Source: Chloroflexota bacterium
GTDB taxonomy: Bacteria; Chloroflexota; Dormibacteria; Dormibacterales; Dormibacteraceae
Reading direction: 5' to 3'
Length of the DNA stretch: 43,208 nucleotides
Assembly: GCA_005881825.1 (NCBI GenBank)
Contig: VBEO01000086.1
Coordinates: 1-43,208 of the forward strand
This document shows, piece by piece, positions 19,859 to 27,731 of the stretch; positions within the stretch are counted from its first letter, which is position 1, and every line of letters starts with the position of its first letter. The notes under the pieces were generated by a model. It had not been told where the DNA came from. It was given only the letters and a program-made list of their open reading frames with translations, and did no database searches. Made by a program: the position numbers and the translations under genes.

Positions 19859-20595
19859 TTAGCGGAGCTCCGAAACGAAGGTGGCGATCGCTCTGCCGAT
19901 CTCCGCCGGCGAGTCCTCCTGGATGAAGTGGCTGCCCCGGACCGTGACCTCGCGCTGGTTGGGCCAGGTCCGGCAGTAGTCGCGCTGGCGGCCGGTCAGG
20001 ATAGAGCCCGGATCGGCGTTGACGAAGAGCTTCGGCACCGGGCTCGACTCGAGCCAGCGGCCATAAGCCGCCACCCGTTCGGCGACGTCGGCAGGCTCGC
20101 CCTCGATGGGGATCTGACGCGGCCAGGTCAGGGTGGGCCGGCGCTTCTCGCCCGGCTCAACGAAGGGCCGCCGGTACGCCTCCATCTCCTCCGGCTCCAG
20201 CGTGCGCAGGATGCTGGCAGGGAGGATGCGTTCGACGAACACGTTCTTCTCGAGCACCAGCTCTTCGCCTGCCGCTGCGCCCAGTCGAAGCCGAGTGCGC
20301 CGCCCCAGTCGTGCCCGACCAGCACGACGTCGCTGACATGCAGCGCGTCGAACCAGGCGTCCAGGTGCCGCGCGTGCTCGGCGAAGGTGTACTCGCCGCC
20401 CGCAGCCTGGCCGCTCTCCCCCATCCCGACCAGGTCAGGCGCCAGGCAGCGGGCCACGCCCTCGACCTCCGGGATGACCTTGCGCCAGAGGTAGGAGGAG
20501 GTCGGGTTGCCGTGCAGGAAGACCACCGGCTTGGCGGCGACGGCGCCGCTCTCGCGGTATGCGATCTCGGTGCCCAGCAGCGAGACGCGCTTCAC
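19859..20595 (-). pseudogene. Haloalkane dehalogenase-like alpha/beta hydrolase, frameshifted with internal gap
   Basis: The N-terminal part (20595 to about 20275) has LHGNPTSSYLWR and the nucleophile elbow [13 protein letters not shown], close to DhaA/LinB dehalogenases. The C-terminal part (from about 20270, another frame) resumes with [31 protein letters not shown] and [14 protein letters not shown], containing the catalytic His. Compared with LinB from memory, about 36 residues (start of the cap domain) and the reading frame are lost at about 20265-20277. The ancestral enzyme hydrolyses carbon-halogen bonds or related substrates. It is the third gene after UGSC and GNAT (10-nt gap). It could be a real pseudogene or an assembly fault. 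Confidence 0.85.
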
Positions 20596-20605
20596 GAGCC
20601 CGAGC

Positions 20606-21163
20606 TTAGTCCGCGCCCGGCGTCCAATCCGGGTTGACGATCGCGGTGTTGACGTGGTCCTCCCAGCGGCCGTGGATCAGCAGCAGCGAGCGCGAGTATC
20701 CCTCGCGCTCGAAGCCGGCCTTCTCCAGGAGCCGCGCGCTGCGCTCGTTTCGCGGCATGTGGCTGGCCACCACCCGGTGGAGGCCGAGCGTCTCGAAGGC
20801 GTAGCGGACGGTGGCCTGGACCGCCTCGAGCATGTAGCCGTGACCCTGCTCCGACGCGGCCAGCGCGTATCCGAGGACACACTGCTGGAGCGCCCCCCGC
20901 GCGACCTGCGTGAGCGACACGTTGCCGATCACGCGCGCCGGCTCCGACAACTTGAACACGAACAGCCGGGCGCCCAGCCCCGCGCGGTGCTCCTGCGCCC
21001 GCTGCTCGGCCTGGTCGCGCCAGAACTCCTCCGTAAGGAAGGCCGCCGGCCAGTCCGGCGACCAAGGTTCGAGGTGCTCGCGGTTGTCGCTGTAGAAGCG
21101 AACGATCTCGGCCGCGTCCTCCGCCGCGGGAAGACGCAGCTCCAGCCGCTCGGTGCGGATCAA
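20606..21163 (-). CDS. GNAT family N-acetyltransferase (RimJ/RimL-like)
   Basis: The protein is 185 residues. It starts IRTERLELRLPAAEDA, the usual start of RimJ/RimL-type acetyltransferases. The acetyl-CoA binding region is around LGYALAASEQGHGYMLEA (about residues 96-113), followed by HRVVASHMPRNERSARLLEKAGF with the conserved N-x-x-S-x-x-L-L-E-K-x-G-F pattern. The likely activity is N-acetylation of a protein terminus or small amine; the substrate is unknown. The TTG start at 21163 overlaps the UGSC gene stop by 4 nt (TTGA), so the two are probably translationally coupled. Confidence 0.88.
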   Translation of the reverse strand: MIRTERLELRLPAAEDAAEIVRFYSDNREHLEPWSPDWPAAFLTEEFWRDQAEQRAQEHRAGLGARLFVFKLSEPARVIGNVSLTQVARGALQQCVLGYALAASEQGHGYMLEAVQATVRYAFETLGLHRVVASHMPRNERSARLLEKAGFEREGYSRSLLLIHGRWEDHVNTAIVNPDWTPGAD

Positions 21164-21672
21164 GTTAGGAGTCGGGAGACGATCTCCTCGAGCGCGTCGT
21201 CCGCCAGGGTCCGCATCTCTTCGTCGGTGCGGTCCTGGATGGGATGGGGCACGAAGACCGCGGCGGGCTCGAAGCCCAAAGCCCGGGCCTGGGCGGCGCC
21301 GGCCTCTACGAACTCGGTCGAGGCGACATAGACGCCCGGCAGCCCGGCGGCTTCGAGATCCGTCATGTCATGCACACTGCACGACGTGCACGACCCTCAA
21401 TCGGCGAGCGCCTCGATCACCGCCTCGCACTGGAGCCGGATCTCGTGGCGCAGGTCGGCGGGGGCGGGCTTCGTGAACGTCGGCTTGCGGTAGCGCAGCA
21501 CCTCGACCCCGCGCGCGCTCAGGCCTTCCTCGAGGCGGTCCAGGAAGACATCGCCGCGGGGCTTGGAGATGTCCAGCAGGGCCACAGTGCGGCCTGCGAT
21601 CGAATCGAGTCGCGGCGCACGGGGCCGCTCCGCGGGCACTCGCTCCGACGTGGGATCCAGGAGTTCCAGCAA
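21160..21672 (-). CDS. UGSC family selenoprotein (in-frame TGA read as selenocysteine)
   Basis: Two collinear frames of 91 and about 78 residues are separated by a single in-frame TGA at 21399-21397. Read through, they give one protein of about 170 residues with the motif U-G-S-C-T-S-C-S-V-H-D (U at residue 92). This matches the known UGSC (seleno)protein family, named for that motif. The N-terminal half has a Rossmann-like start (LDSIAGRTVALLDISKPRG), and the C-terminal half has PHPIQDRTDEEM. Sec and Cys in U-x-x-C spacing suggest redox chemistry, but the reaction is unknown to me. The start is TTG 21672. If the adjacent run of six G were five, ATG 21682 would be in frame. It overlaps the GNAT gene by 4 nt. 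Confidence 0.88.
21367..21394 (-). promoter_or_regulatory. Candidate bacterial SECIS hairpin
   Basis: Starting 2 nt after the UGA, GTCGTGCAC (21394-21386) pairs with GTGCATGAC (21375-21367) over 9 positions with one G-U. This leaves a 10-nt loop GTCGTGCAGT, or a 6-nt loop if two further G-U pairs form. A stem-loop directly 3' of the UGA with G early in the loop is what SelB recognises. The UGA-to-loop distance of about 11-13 nt is at the short end for the usual model, so I rate it as a candidate. Confidence 0.6.
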
Positions 21673-21784
21673 CCCCCCTCATTTTGCATGGGGCAAGCAA
21701 AGCGAGGTGGTCTCGTTGTCTTTCTCGATCGGCACGCGGGAAGTGACGATCGCGTGAGAGAGAGAGGAAGGAGAAGGACGAGCC

Positions 21785-24466
21785 ATGAGCTCGACCTACA
21801 GCACTGCGTACACGCTGCGCACCGATGCGGAGCGGAGCAACAAGCGCAAGGTCGCGTCAGCGTTCCTGGCCTTGCTGTTCGCATTCGCGCTCCTCTTCTT
21901 CGTGTTCGGCCGCGGCCCGGGCAGCCTCACCTGGCTCTCCGGTGGCCGCCCGCCCGCCTGGCTGCCCTTCGCGGGTTCCGCCCCCGAGTGGCTGCCCTTC
22001 GTCTCGGCCCACGGCGACAGCGGCAACAACCCGGGCGGCGCCGCGCCGACGCCGGTCCCGGCGAAGCCTTCGGCCTCGCCTAGCGCGACGCCTGAACCGA
22101 GCCCCTCGGCCACGCCCGAACCTACGCCCACACCCACGCCCACCGCCGAGCCCACGCCGGCCCCGACGCCGACGCCTCAGCCGGTGAGCACCCCCTCGCC
22201 CTCGCCGCTGCCTGTGGTGGCACCCACACCTACGCCCACACCCACGCCGGTTCCCAGCCCGACACCGACGCCGGCTCCCACCCCCACGCCAACACCGACG
22301 CCCACGCCGACTCCCACGCCAAGCCCGACGCCGACTCCGGCGGTGACCGCGAGCGCGACCTCAAACGTCACCTCAGGCACCGCGGCGCTGACCGTCAACT
22401 TCACGGGCAGCGCCACCGGCGGCACCACGCCCTACACGTACAGCTGGGCCTTCGGCGACGGCGGCACCTCGACGGCTCGCCGGCCGAGCTACACCTACAA
22501 CACGCCGGGGACCTACGTGGCCCAGCTGATCGTCACCGACGCCCGCGGCAACCAGGGGCTGGCCAGCGTGACCATCGTGGTGCGGCCTGCCATCGTGGTC
22601 AGCGCGGGCGCGTCCCCGACCACGGGCGCGGCTCCGCTGCCCGTCAGCTTCACCGGATCCGCGACGGGCGGCGACGGCGGCCCCTACACGTACAGCTGGG
22701 ACTTCGGCGACGGCGCGCTGGGCATCGACCTGTCGGCCAATCCGACGTCTGGGAACTTCCCGCTCACGGTGAACTTCACCGCTACGCCCGCGGGCGGCAG
22801 CGGCACCTACACCAGCTATGCGTGGACGTTCGGCGACGGCGTCACCGCCACCAGCACCACCCCCACCGCCAGTCACATCTACACGGCGGCCGGCAGCTAT
22901 AACGCGACCGTCCAGGTGACCGACTCGACGCCGAGCAACGTGACCTCGGCCCCACTCACCATCACGGTCAACACCCCGCCCCTGACCGCCAGCGCCACCG
23001 GCACCACGCCCACCAGCGGGCTGGCGGCCCTGACCGTCAACTTCAACGGCGCGGCCGGCGGCGGCACCCCGCCCTACACATACGGCTGGGACTTCGGCGA
23101 CGGCTCGGCGCCTGTGACCGGACTGACCAGCCCGGCCACCTCCTACACCTACAACGTCCCCGGCAGCTTCACCGCCACCCTGACCATCACCGACAGCACC
23201 GCCACCCCGAAGACGGCCACCGCCACGGTCGGCATCACGGCGCAGGCGCCGGTGCCCGGCATCGGCAGCGTCTCACCACCCTTCGGCCCGGAGACCGGTG
23301 GCACCGCGGTGACCATCTCGGGCACTTACTTCGAGAACGCGAGCGCGGTCAAGTTCGGCAGCAAGTCCGCGACCTTCGCCGCGCCGACATGCGACGGACT
23401 GGGCAACTGCACGATCGTGGCCACCAGCCCGGCCGCGGCCGCGGGCACGGTCAACATCACCGTCACCACGCCCGGCGGCACCACGCCCGCCACCAACGAC
23501 CAGTTCACGTACGACCTGGCCTGGAACTCGCTGACCGCCACCGGGCCGTCAGGCCGCGAGGGCGCCGCCATGGTCAACGACGGCGCCAAGGTCGTGCTCT
23601 TCGGGGGCAGCAACGGTCTGACCGATGTCAGCGACACCTGGACCTGGAACGGAACCGCCTGGGCCTCCAGCACCGCAACCGGGCCGTCAGGCCGCCAGGG
23701 CGCCGCCATCGCCTACGACAGCACCCATTCGCGGGCGATCATGTTCGGCGGCGACTGCACGCTCCTGGTCCTCAACTGCAGCCTGAACGACACCTGGGTC
23801 TGGAACCCCGGCACGAACACCTGGACGCAGGCCCAGGCCAACACGGCCAGCCCGGGCGGCAACCAGCCCTCGCAGCGGTCGGGTGCCGTGATGGTCTTCG
23901 ACGCCAACCGCGGCCAGGTGGTCCTGTTCGGCGGCTACACCCCGGGCCTGCTGGGCAGCACCTACTACAACGACCTCTGGGTCTACAGCTTCAACGCTTC
24001 GAAGTGGACCCAGGTCCTGGCCAGCAACTGCGCCTCCACCACCCAGCCCGCTTGCCGCGCCTACGGCTCCATGGCCCGCGACGCCAGCGGCCAGATCGTC
24101 CTCTTCGGCGGAGCCGACGCCGGCACCGTGTACGGCGACACCTGGACGCTGTCGGGTTCGACCTGGACGCTGTACACGCTCAACTCGCCCGGCGCCCGCC
24201 AGAAGGCCGCTCTCGCGTCCTACTACCACCCCGGAGGTGGCAACGCGAGCGGTTTGGTGCTCTTCGGCGGACAGAACGGCAGCACGGTCCTGGGCGACAC
24301 CTGGACTTTCAGCGGCGGCCGCTGGCAGCAGATCTACAGCGCCGGCGCCGGCTCTCCGACCGCCCGCTACGACGCCTCAGCGGCGCAGGACACCTCGGGC
24401 GGCATGCTGCTCTTCGGCGGCAACTCCGGCTCGGGTCTCGACTCCGACACCTGGCTGATCAAGTAG
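21785..24466 (+). CDS. Large surface protein: membrane anchor, Pro/Thr stalk, PKD, IPT and Kelch domains
   Basis: The protein is 893 residues. An N-terminal membrane segment (about 24-42, [16 protein letters not shown]) is followed by a Pro/Thr-rich stalk of PT dipeptides (about 80-182). PKD-type domains follow (about 183-265, a cut one 266-310, then 311-400 and 401-490, each with W-x-FGDG). Next is an IPT/TIG domain (about 493-580). Last are Kelch-like propeller repeats (about 585-893) with recurring VLFGG and DTW motifs. It is probably anchored in the membrane and displayed outside. The second PKD domain stops at SWDFGDG and jumps in frame to the next domain, with about 40 residues missing at about 22715. 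A good ribosome-binding site (GGAGAAGGA) precedes the ATG. Binding partner unknown. Confidence 0.85.
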   Translation: MSSTYSTAYTLRTDAERSNKRKVASAFLALLFAFALLFFVFGRGPGSLTWLSGGRPPAWLPFAGSAPEWLPFVSAHGDSGNNPGGAAPTPVPAKPSASPSATPEPSPSATPEPTPTPTPTAEPTPAPTPTPQPVSTPSPSPLPVVAPTPTPTPTPVPSPTPTPAPTPTPTPTPTPTPTPSPTPTPAVTASATSNVTSGTAALTVNFTGSATGGTTPYTYSWAFGDGGTSTARRPSYTYNTPGTYVAQLIVTDARGNQGLASVTIVVRPAIVVSAGASPTTGAAPLPVSFTGSATGGDGGPYTYSWDFGDGALGIDLSANPTSGNFPLTVNFTATPAGGSGTYTSYAWTFGDGVTATSTTPTASHIYTAAGSYNATVQVTDSTPSNVTSAPLTITVNTPPLTASATGTTPTSGLAALTVNFNGAAGGGTPPYTYGWDFGDGSAPVTGLTSPATSYTYNVPGSFTATLTITDSTATPKTATATVGITAQAPVPGIGSVSPPFGPETGGTAVTISGTYFENASAVKFGSKSATFAAPTCDGLGNCTIVATSPAAAAGTVNITVTTPGGTTPATNDQFTYDLAWNSLTATGPSGREGAAMVNDGAKVVLFGGSNGLTDVSDTWTWNGTAWASSTATGPSGRQGAAIAYDSTHSRAIMFGGDCTLLVLNCSLNDTWVWNPGTNTWTQAQANTASPGGNQPSQRSGAVMVFDANRGQVVLFGGYTPGLLGSTYYNDLWVYSFNASKWTQVLASNCASTTQPACRAYGSMARDASGQIVLFGGADAGTVYGDTWTLSGSTWTLYTLNSPGARQKAALASYYHPGGGNASGLVLFGGQNGSTVLGDTWTFSGGRWQQIYSAGAGSPTARYDASAAQDTSGGMLLFGGNSGSGLDSDTWLIK

Positions 24467-24484
24467 CTCGCTTCGCTTCGCTTC

Positions 24485-24515
24485 GCGGGCGGGACCCTGG
24501 CCGGGTCCCCCCGCG
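24485..24515 (+). terminator. GC hairpin after the PKD/Kelch gene
   Basis: GGGACCC (24491-24497) pairs with GGGTCCC (24503-24509) around a 5-base loop, with GCGGG/CCCGC possibly extending it. It lies about 25 nt after the stop codon. There is no U-run, so it may be a factor-dependent or processing end. Just before it is a short tandem of CTTCG. Confidence 0.45.
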
Positions 24516-24615
24516 GGCCCCCTCCGGCCGCCCGCCGCCGCGCATTGTCTCCAACGTTTGGATCACGGCCTCACACGGGCCGGCCAAGCGGCCCTTACGG
24601 CAACTCGCCCAGTTG

Positions 24616-26046
24616 CTAGCTGTCGATAGGTCTGGTCACGGGCTGGCTCCCCGCCGGCCCGCTGACCCAGCCGCCGATGATGGCGGAGAAAAGGCCCGCG
24701 GTCCCGCCCGCGTGGACGATCAGGAGGCCGCCGGGCCGGAACTTCGGGATCGACCCCTCGGCCGTGTGGGGCGGCATCCCCTCGGCGATGCCGCCGGCGC
24801 CCCGCGCCAGCTCGGATCCGGGCAGCGTCAGCAGCTCGTCCAGCTCCTGACGGAGGCGGGCTTTGCTCCAGCCTGCCTCCCGGAACACCCGCCCATGCTC
24901 GGGCGAGATCACCAGCAGGGCATCCCAGGCCAGCGCCTGCTTGGGATGTGCGACGGCCCGCAGGCAGGCCGCCAGCGAGCGGGCCAGCGACTCCGGGCTG
25001 CGCGAGAGCTGGTCGACCACGCCTTGCACGCCGGCGCCCGCGAAGAGCGTGACGGCCGAACGTCCGGGCTCCAGCCCGCGCTCCACCGAGAGTGGCTCCC
25101 AGGGCGAGCCCTCCTCGTCCTCCGCGAAGCAGAAGGAGAGCTTGCCGGGGTGTCCGAGCGTGGCGCGATCCACGCCGCCCGGCCGGCCGCCGCCGACGTT
25201 CCGGACGACCAGTTGCAGGGCGCGCCCGATCGACAGGTTGGCGCGGTTGCCCTGACCCAGCGCGTTCACGCCGGAGTTCATCCCGGCGCGCCGGCGGAAG
25301 GGACCGTTGACCACGATCACGGGGCCGCTGAACCAGGTAGTCGCCAGCAGGCCGTGCATGTTGAACTCGTCCGTGCAGGCCGCTTCCACGGCGGCCAGGA
25401 CCGCCGGCAGGTGCTCGGGAAGGCACCCCGCGAGCACCGTGTTGACGGCCACCTTCTCGACCGTGCACTCGACCAGGTCGGGCGGCACCACCGCCACCAC
25501 CTCGGACGGCTCGCGAGGAGTTCCTTCCAGCATCCGAAGCACGCGCCGGCGGGTGGGCGGCACCACGGGCAGGCCATCGCTCCAGCCCCGGGCGTGCATG
25601 GCCTCGAACTCGTCCTCCAGCTCGGCCAGCTGGACGCGCCGGGAGCTCAGGCTGTCCGCGTCGTAGAGCTCGGCCAGCCGCTCCGGCATGCCCGGGTCGA
25701 GGGTGCGCGAGCCGCAGCCGGGCCGGAAATCTGGCAGGCCTGGGCCGAGCGCCGATACGCCCGTGAACTCCTCCCACTCGCTGCGCAGCCAGCCCACGGC
25801 GCTCGCCACCGGCCGCCCGTCCTCCACCCGCAGCAGCGTGGGCACGGTCTCGATCCCCTGATGCCAGGACGCTTCGAGCGAGCTGTCGTCGACGGCATCC
25901 AGGCCGGGTGGAAAGGCCGGGTCGTCCTGGGTGTAGACGGTGAAGGGCCGGCCGGAGGCGGCCAGCTGCCGCAGCACCGGTACCACCGCCACACAGGTCG
26001 GGCAGTCCGCCTTGACGAAGGCCACCAGGCCGTCGGGCAAACCCAT
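24616..26046 (-). CDS. Thioredoxin-like domain fused to a large UGSC-associated-type domain
   Basis: The protein is 476 residues. Residues 1-120 look like a thioredoxin/glutaredoxin fold: FVKADCPTCVAVVPVL has the C-x-x-C motif (CPTC) and VPTLLRVEDGRPV matches the cis-Pro region. Residues about 150-440 form a second conserved domain: RGWSDGLPVVPPTRRRV, VEKVAVNTVLAGC, NRANLSIGRALQLV and SPWEPLSVERG. I recall similar proteins next to UGSC genes, but I cannot confirm this here and know no assigned function. A redox partnership with the selenoprotein at 21160 is inference. The ATG is 28 bp from the divergent R2-like gene. No in-frame TGA is present in this gene. Confidence 0.72.
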   Translation of the reverse strand: MGLPDGLVAFVKADCPTCVAVVPVLRQLAASGRPFTVYTQDDPAFPPGLDAVDDSSLEASWHQGIETVPTLLRVEDGRPVASAVGWLRSEWEEFTGVSALGPGLPDFRPGCGSRTLDPGMPERLAELYDADSLSSRRVQLAELEDEFEAMHARGWSDGLPVVPPTRRRVLRMLEGTPREPSEVVAVVPPDLVECTVEKVAVNTVLAGCLPEHLPAVLAAVEAACTDEFNMHGLLATTWFSGPVIVVNGPFRRRAGMNSGVNALGQGNRANLSIGRALQLVVRNVGGGRPGGVDRATLGHPGKLSFCFAEDEEGSPWEPLSVERGLEPGRSAVTLFAGAGVQGVVDQLSRSPESLARSLAACLRAVAHPKQALAWDALLVISPEHGRVFREAGWSKARLRQELDELLTLPGSELARGAGGIAEGMPPHTAEGSIPKFRPGGLLIVHAGGTAGLFSAIIGGWVSGPAGSQPVTRPIDS

Positions 26047-26074
26047 CTTCCAAACCTAGGCTAAGCTCGCCGCG

Positions 26075-27139
26075 ATGGCCGCTCAATCCGTCCTGGAAGT
26101 GATCCGCCGGGTCGAGGAGACGCCGCTCCAGGACCTGGTCGCCGTGGACATCACCGACGTCGAGGTCCAGATGGACCACCTGCTGGGCAGGGAGATCACC
26201 GCCGACTCGCTTTACCGCCGCTGGGAAACCCAGCAGTGGGCCGTGTCGGAGCTGGACTTTGCCCAGGACAAGAAAGACTGGGCGGCCCTCGGCGAAGGCC
26301 TGCAGCTGGCCTACCGCCGCACCATGACGCTCTTCTTCATCGGCGAGCAGGCCGTCACGGACACCCTTTCCCCGCTGCTCTTCGCGGCGCCCCGCGAGGA
26401 CGAGCGGGTCTTCCTGGCCACCCAGATCGCCGACGAGGCGCGGCACACGGTCTTCTTTCAGCGCTTCTTCGGCGAGGTGCTGGGACTGGAGGGCGGCCTC
26501 ACCGCGGCGCTCGAGGCGGTGCGGCCGCGCACGGTGGCCGGCTTCCGCAAGATCTTCAATGAGCACCTGGCCGGCGCGGTCGACCTGGTCCGGCGGGAAC
26601 CTCGGAACGAGGCGGCCTGGGTCGAGGGCGTGGTCACCTACCACCTGGTGATCGAGGGCTACCTGGCCCTGGCCGGCCAGCACGCGCTGCTGACCCAGTT
26701 CCGGAAGGTCGGCATCCTGCCCGGCTTCACGGCCGGCTTCACGGCCGTGGCGCGGGACGAGTCGCGGCACATCGGCTTCGGCGTGATGGCGCTGCGGCGG
26801 AGGGTGACCGAGGACCCCGAGATGGCGCGGGTGATCACGCGCAAGCTGCACGAGCTGCTGGAGCCGGCGGTCTACACCGGTGTGGCCCCCGACCGCCGGC
26901 TGGCGATCGAAGACCCCACCGAGGTGCCTCCTCTCTTCCGGGTCAATCCCCTGGAGGCGCGCGAGTTCGCGATCGGCCAGCTCACCAAGCGGGTGCGGGC
27001 GATCGGGATCTCCCCCGCCGCGGTCGACGAGGTGGGGGCCGCGATGCGCGCTTTGTACGAGCGCGGCTGGGACGAGTACGAGCACAACCACGGCGTCCGG
27101 CACCCCGTCCGCTGGTACCAGGACGGCTCGCTGAACTGA
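26075..27139 (+). CDS. Ferritin-like R2-type oxidase (R2lox or ribonucleotide reductase beta-like)
   Basis: The protein is 354 residues, helical, with metal-binding motifs of the R2 superfamily: FFIGEQAVTD (first Glu, about residue 91), DEARHTVFF (E-x-x-H, about 121), EGVVTYHLVIEG (about 184) and DESRHIGFG (second E-x-x-H, about 225). R2lox proteins resemble the small subunit of class I ribonucleotide reductase but carry a Mn/Fe cofactor and bind a long-chain ligand. The absence of a neighbouring nrdA (NrdA, large subunit) favours R2lox over a true reductase subunit. It is divergent from the thioredoxin-fusion gene. I see no strong ribosome-binding site. Confidence 0.82.
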   Translation: MAAQSVLEVIRRVEETPLQDLVAVDITDVEVQMDHLLGREITADSLYRRWETQQWAVSELDFAQDKKDWAALGEGLQLAYRRTMTLFFIGEQAVTDTLSPLLFAAPREDERVFLATQIADEARHTVFFQRFFGEVLGLEGGLTAALEAVRPRTVAGFRKIFNEHLAGAVDLVRREPRNEAAWVEGVVTYHLVIEGYLALAGQHALLTQFRKVGILPGFTAGFTAVARDESRHIGFGVMALRRRVTEDPEMARVITRKLHELLEPAVYTGVAPDRRLAIEDPTEVPPLFRVNPLEAREFAIGQLTKRVRAIGISPAAVDEVGAAMRALYERGWDEYEHNHGVRHPVRWYQDGSLN

Positions 27140-27219
27140 GGAACCCCAAGCACTTGACTCACCCCGGACCGGGTGGTTGCATGGGGTCCGTAGAGTCCGT
27201 CGAGAACTCGGAGGTGCCT

Positions 27220-27285
27220 ATGGCAAACGAGCCGCCGGAGAACCTGAGTCCGTCCCGGAGCCTGCGGACGGCGGAGGCCTTTTAG
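27220..27285 (+). CDS. Possible 21-residue leader peptide
   Basis: The ATG at 27220 is preceded by GGAGGTGCCT, nearly the same as the ribosome-binding site of the ABM gene (GGAGGTGCCC at 27425). The peptide begins MANEPPENLS and ends TAEAF before TAG. It has no run of one amino acid that would point to a classic attenuator. An internal CCGTCC/GGACGG stem lies inside it. It may be a leader peptide or chance. Confidence 0.35.
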   Translation: MANEPPENLSPSRSLRTAEAF

Positions 27286-27384
27286 CGCCCCGAGCCGATA
27301 TGGCCGGCGCAAGGCAACGAGCACCTCAAGCTCTGGCCCCTTCCAGGACGGGGAGCCGGGACGGTGAATCAACAGATCGATCAC

Positions 27385-27421
27385 AGAGGGCCGGTGAAAA
27401 GCCGGCCCTCTCAGCTTTTTG
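27385..27421 (+). terminator. Strong intrinsic terminator upstream of the ABM gene
   Basis: AGAGGGCCGG pairs perfectly with CCGGCCCTCT around a 7-base A-rich loop. It is followed after four bases by TTTTT (27416-27420). It ends just before the ribosome-binding site of the next gene, so it either ends a small transcript or acts as a conditional terminator. Confidence 0.8.
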
Positions 27422-27434
27422 AGTGGAGGTGCCC

Positions 27435-27731
27435 ATGAGCGACCACGCGCAGGTGATCCGGATCCTGGTCCTGCGGCCGGCGGAGGGCCGTCACGATGAG
27501 CTGGCCAAGGTCTGCGAGGAGGCCGCCGAGAAGGCCCGGCAGCTGGAGGGCAACATCGGGGTCCAGGTCTGCGACGTGCGCGAGGACCCGGGCGACGTGT
27601 GCGTGATCAGCCGCTGGAGCGAGGCCTCGGGGCCCGAGCGGATGCAGCAGCTGAACGAGGAGTACCGGTCGCGCTATTCGCCGCTGATCGGCGACAACGC
27701 GCCCCGGCTGTACCACCTCACGCCGCGATAG
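27435..27731 (+). CDS. ABM (antibiotic biosynthesis monooxygenase)-like small protein
   Basis: The protein is 98 residues and a single ferredoxin-like domain: a first strand VIRILVLRPAEGRHDEL, a helix, GNIGVQVCDVREDPGDVCVISRW, then a helix and YSPLIGDNAPRLYHL. The ABM fold includes small monooxygenases and heme-degrading enzymes, but many members are uncharacterised, so no substrate is assigned. The start at 27435 is chosen because GGAGGTG lies 4 nt upstream. A GTG at 27423 is inside that site. Its 3' end overlaps the convergent mnmA by 14 nt. Confidence 0.75.
   Translation: MSDHAQVIRILVLRPAEGRHDELAKVCEEAAEKARQLEGNIGVQVCDVREDPGDVCVISRWSEASGPERMQQLNEEYRSRYSPLIGDNAPRLYHLTPR

Larger units (their letters stand above)
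27154..27434 (+). promoter_or_regulatory. Structured leader of the ABM gene, possible attenuator
   Basis: A -35-like TTGACT (27154-27159) follows the R2-like gene, with a weak -10 (TTGCAT) 17 bases on. The next 230 bases contain several possible hairpins, a small open frame (27220-27285) with its own ribosome-binding site, and a strong intrinsic terminator (27385-27421) ending 13 nt before the ABM start codon. That order suggests a leader with transcription attenuation, or a separate small RNA. I do not recognise a known riboswitch class in it. Confidence 0.45.

Noticed and set aside
19859-20595. A second selenoprotein or programmed frameshift in the dehalogenase
   Set aside because: The break is a change of frame with missing residues and not an in-frame TGA, and no slippery site or downstream pseudoknot is evident.
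24467-24486. CTTCG tandem repeat as a mobile or regulatory element
   Set aside because: There are only about three copies in one place and it is likely chance or slippage. It is mentioned in the terminator entry only.
27140-27434. A selenocysteine tRNA or known riboswitch in this leader
   Set aside because: I looked for a TCA anticodon in a suitable loop, a long variable arm, and for common riboswitch cores on both strands, and found none.
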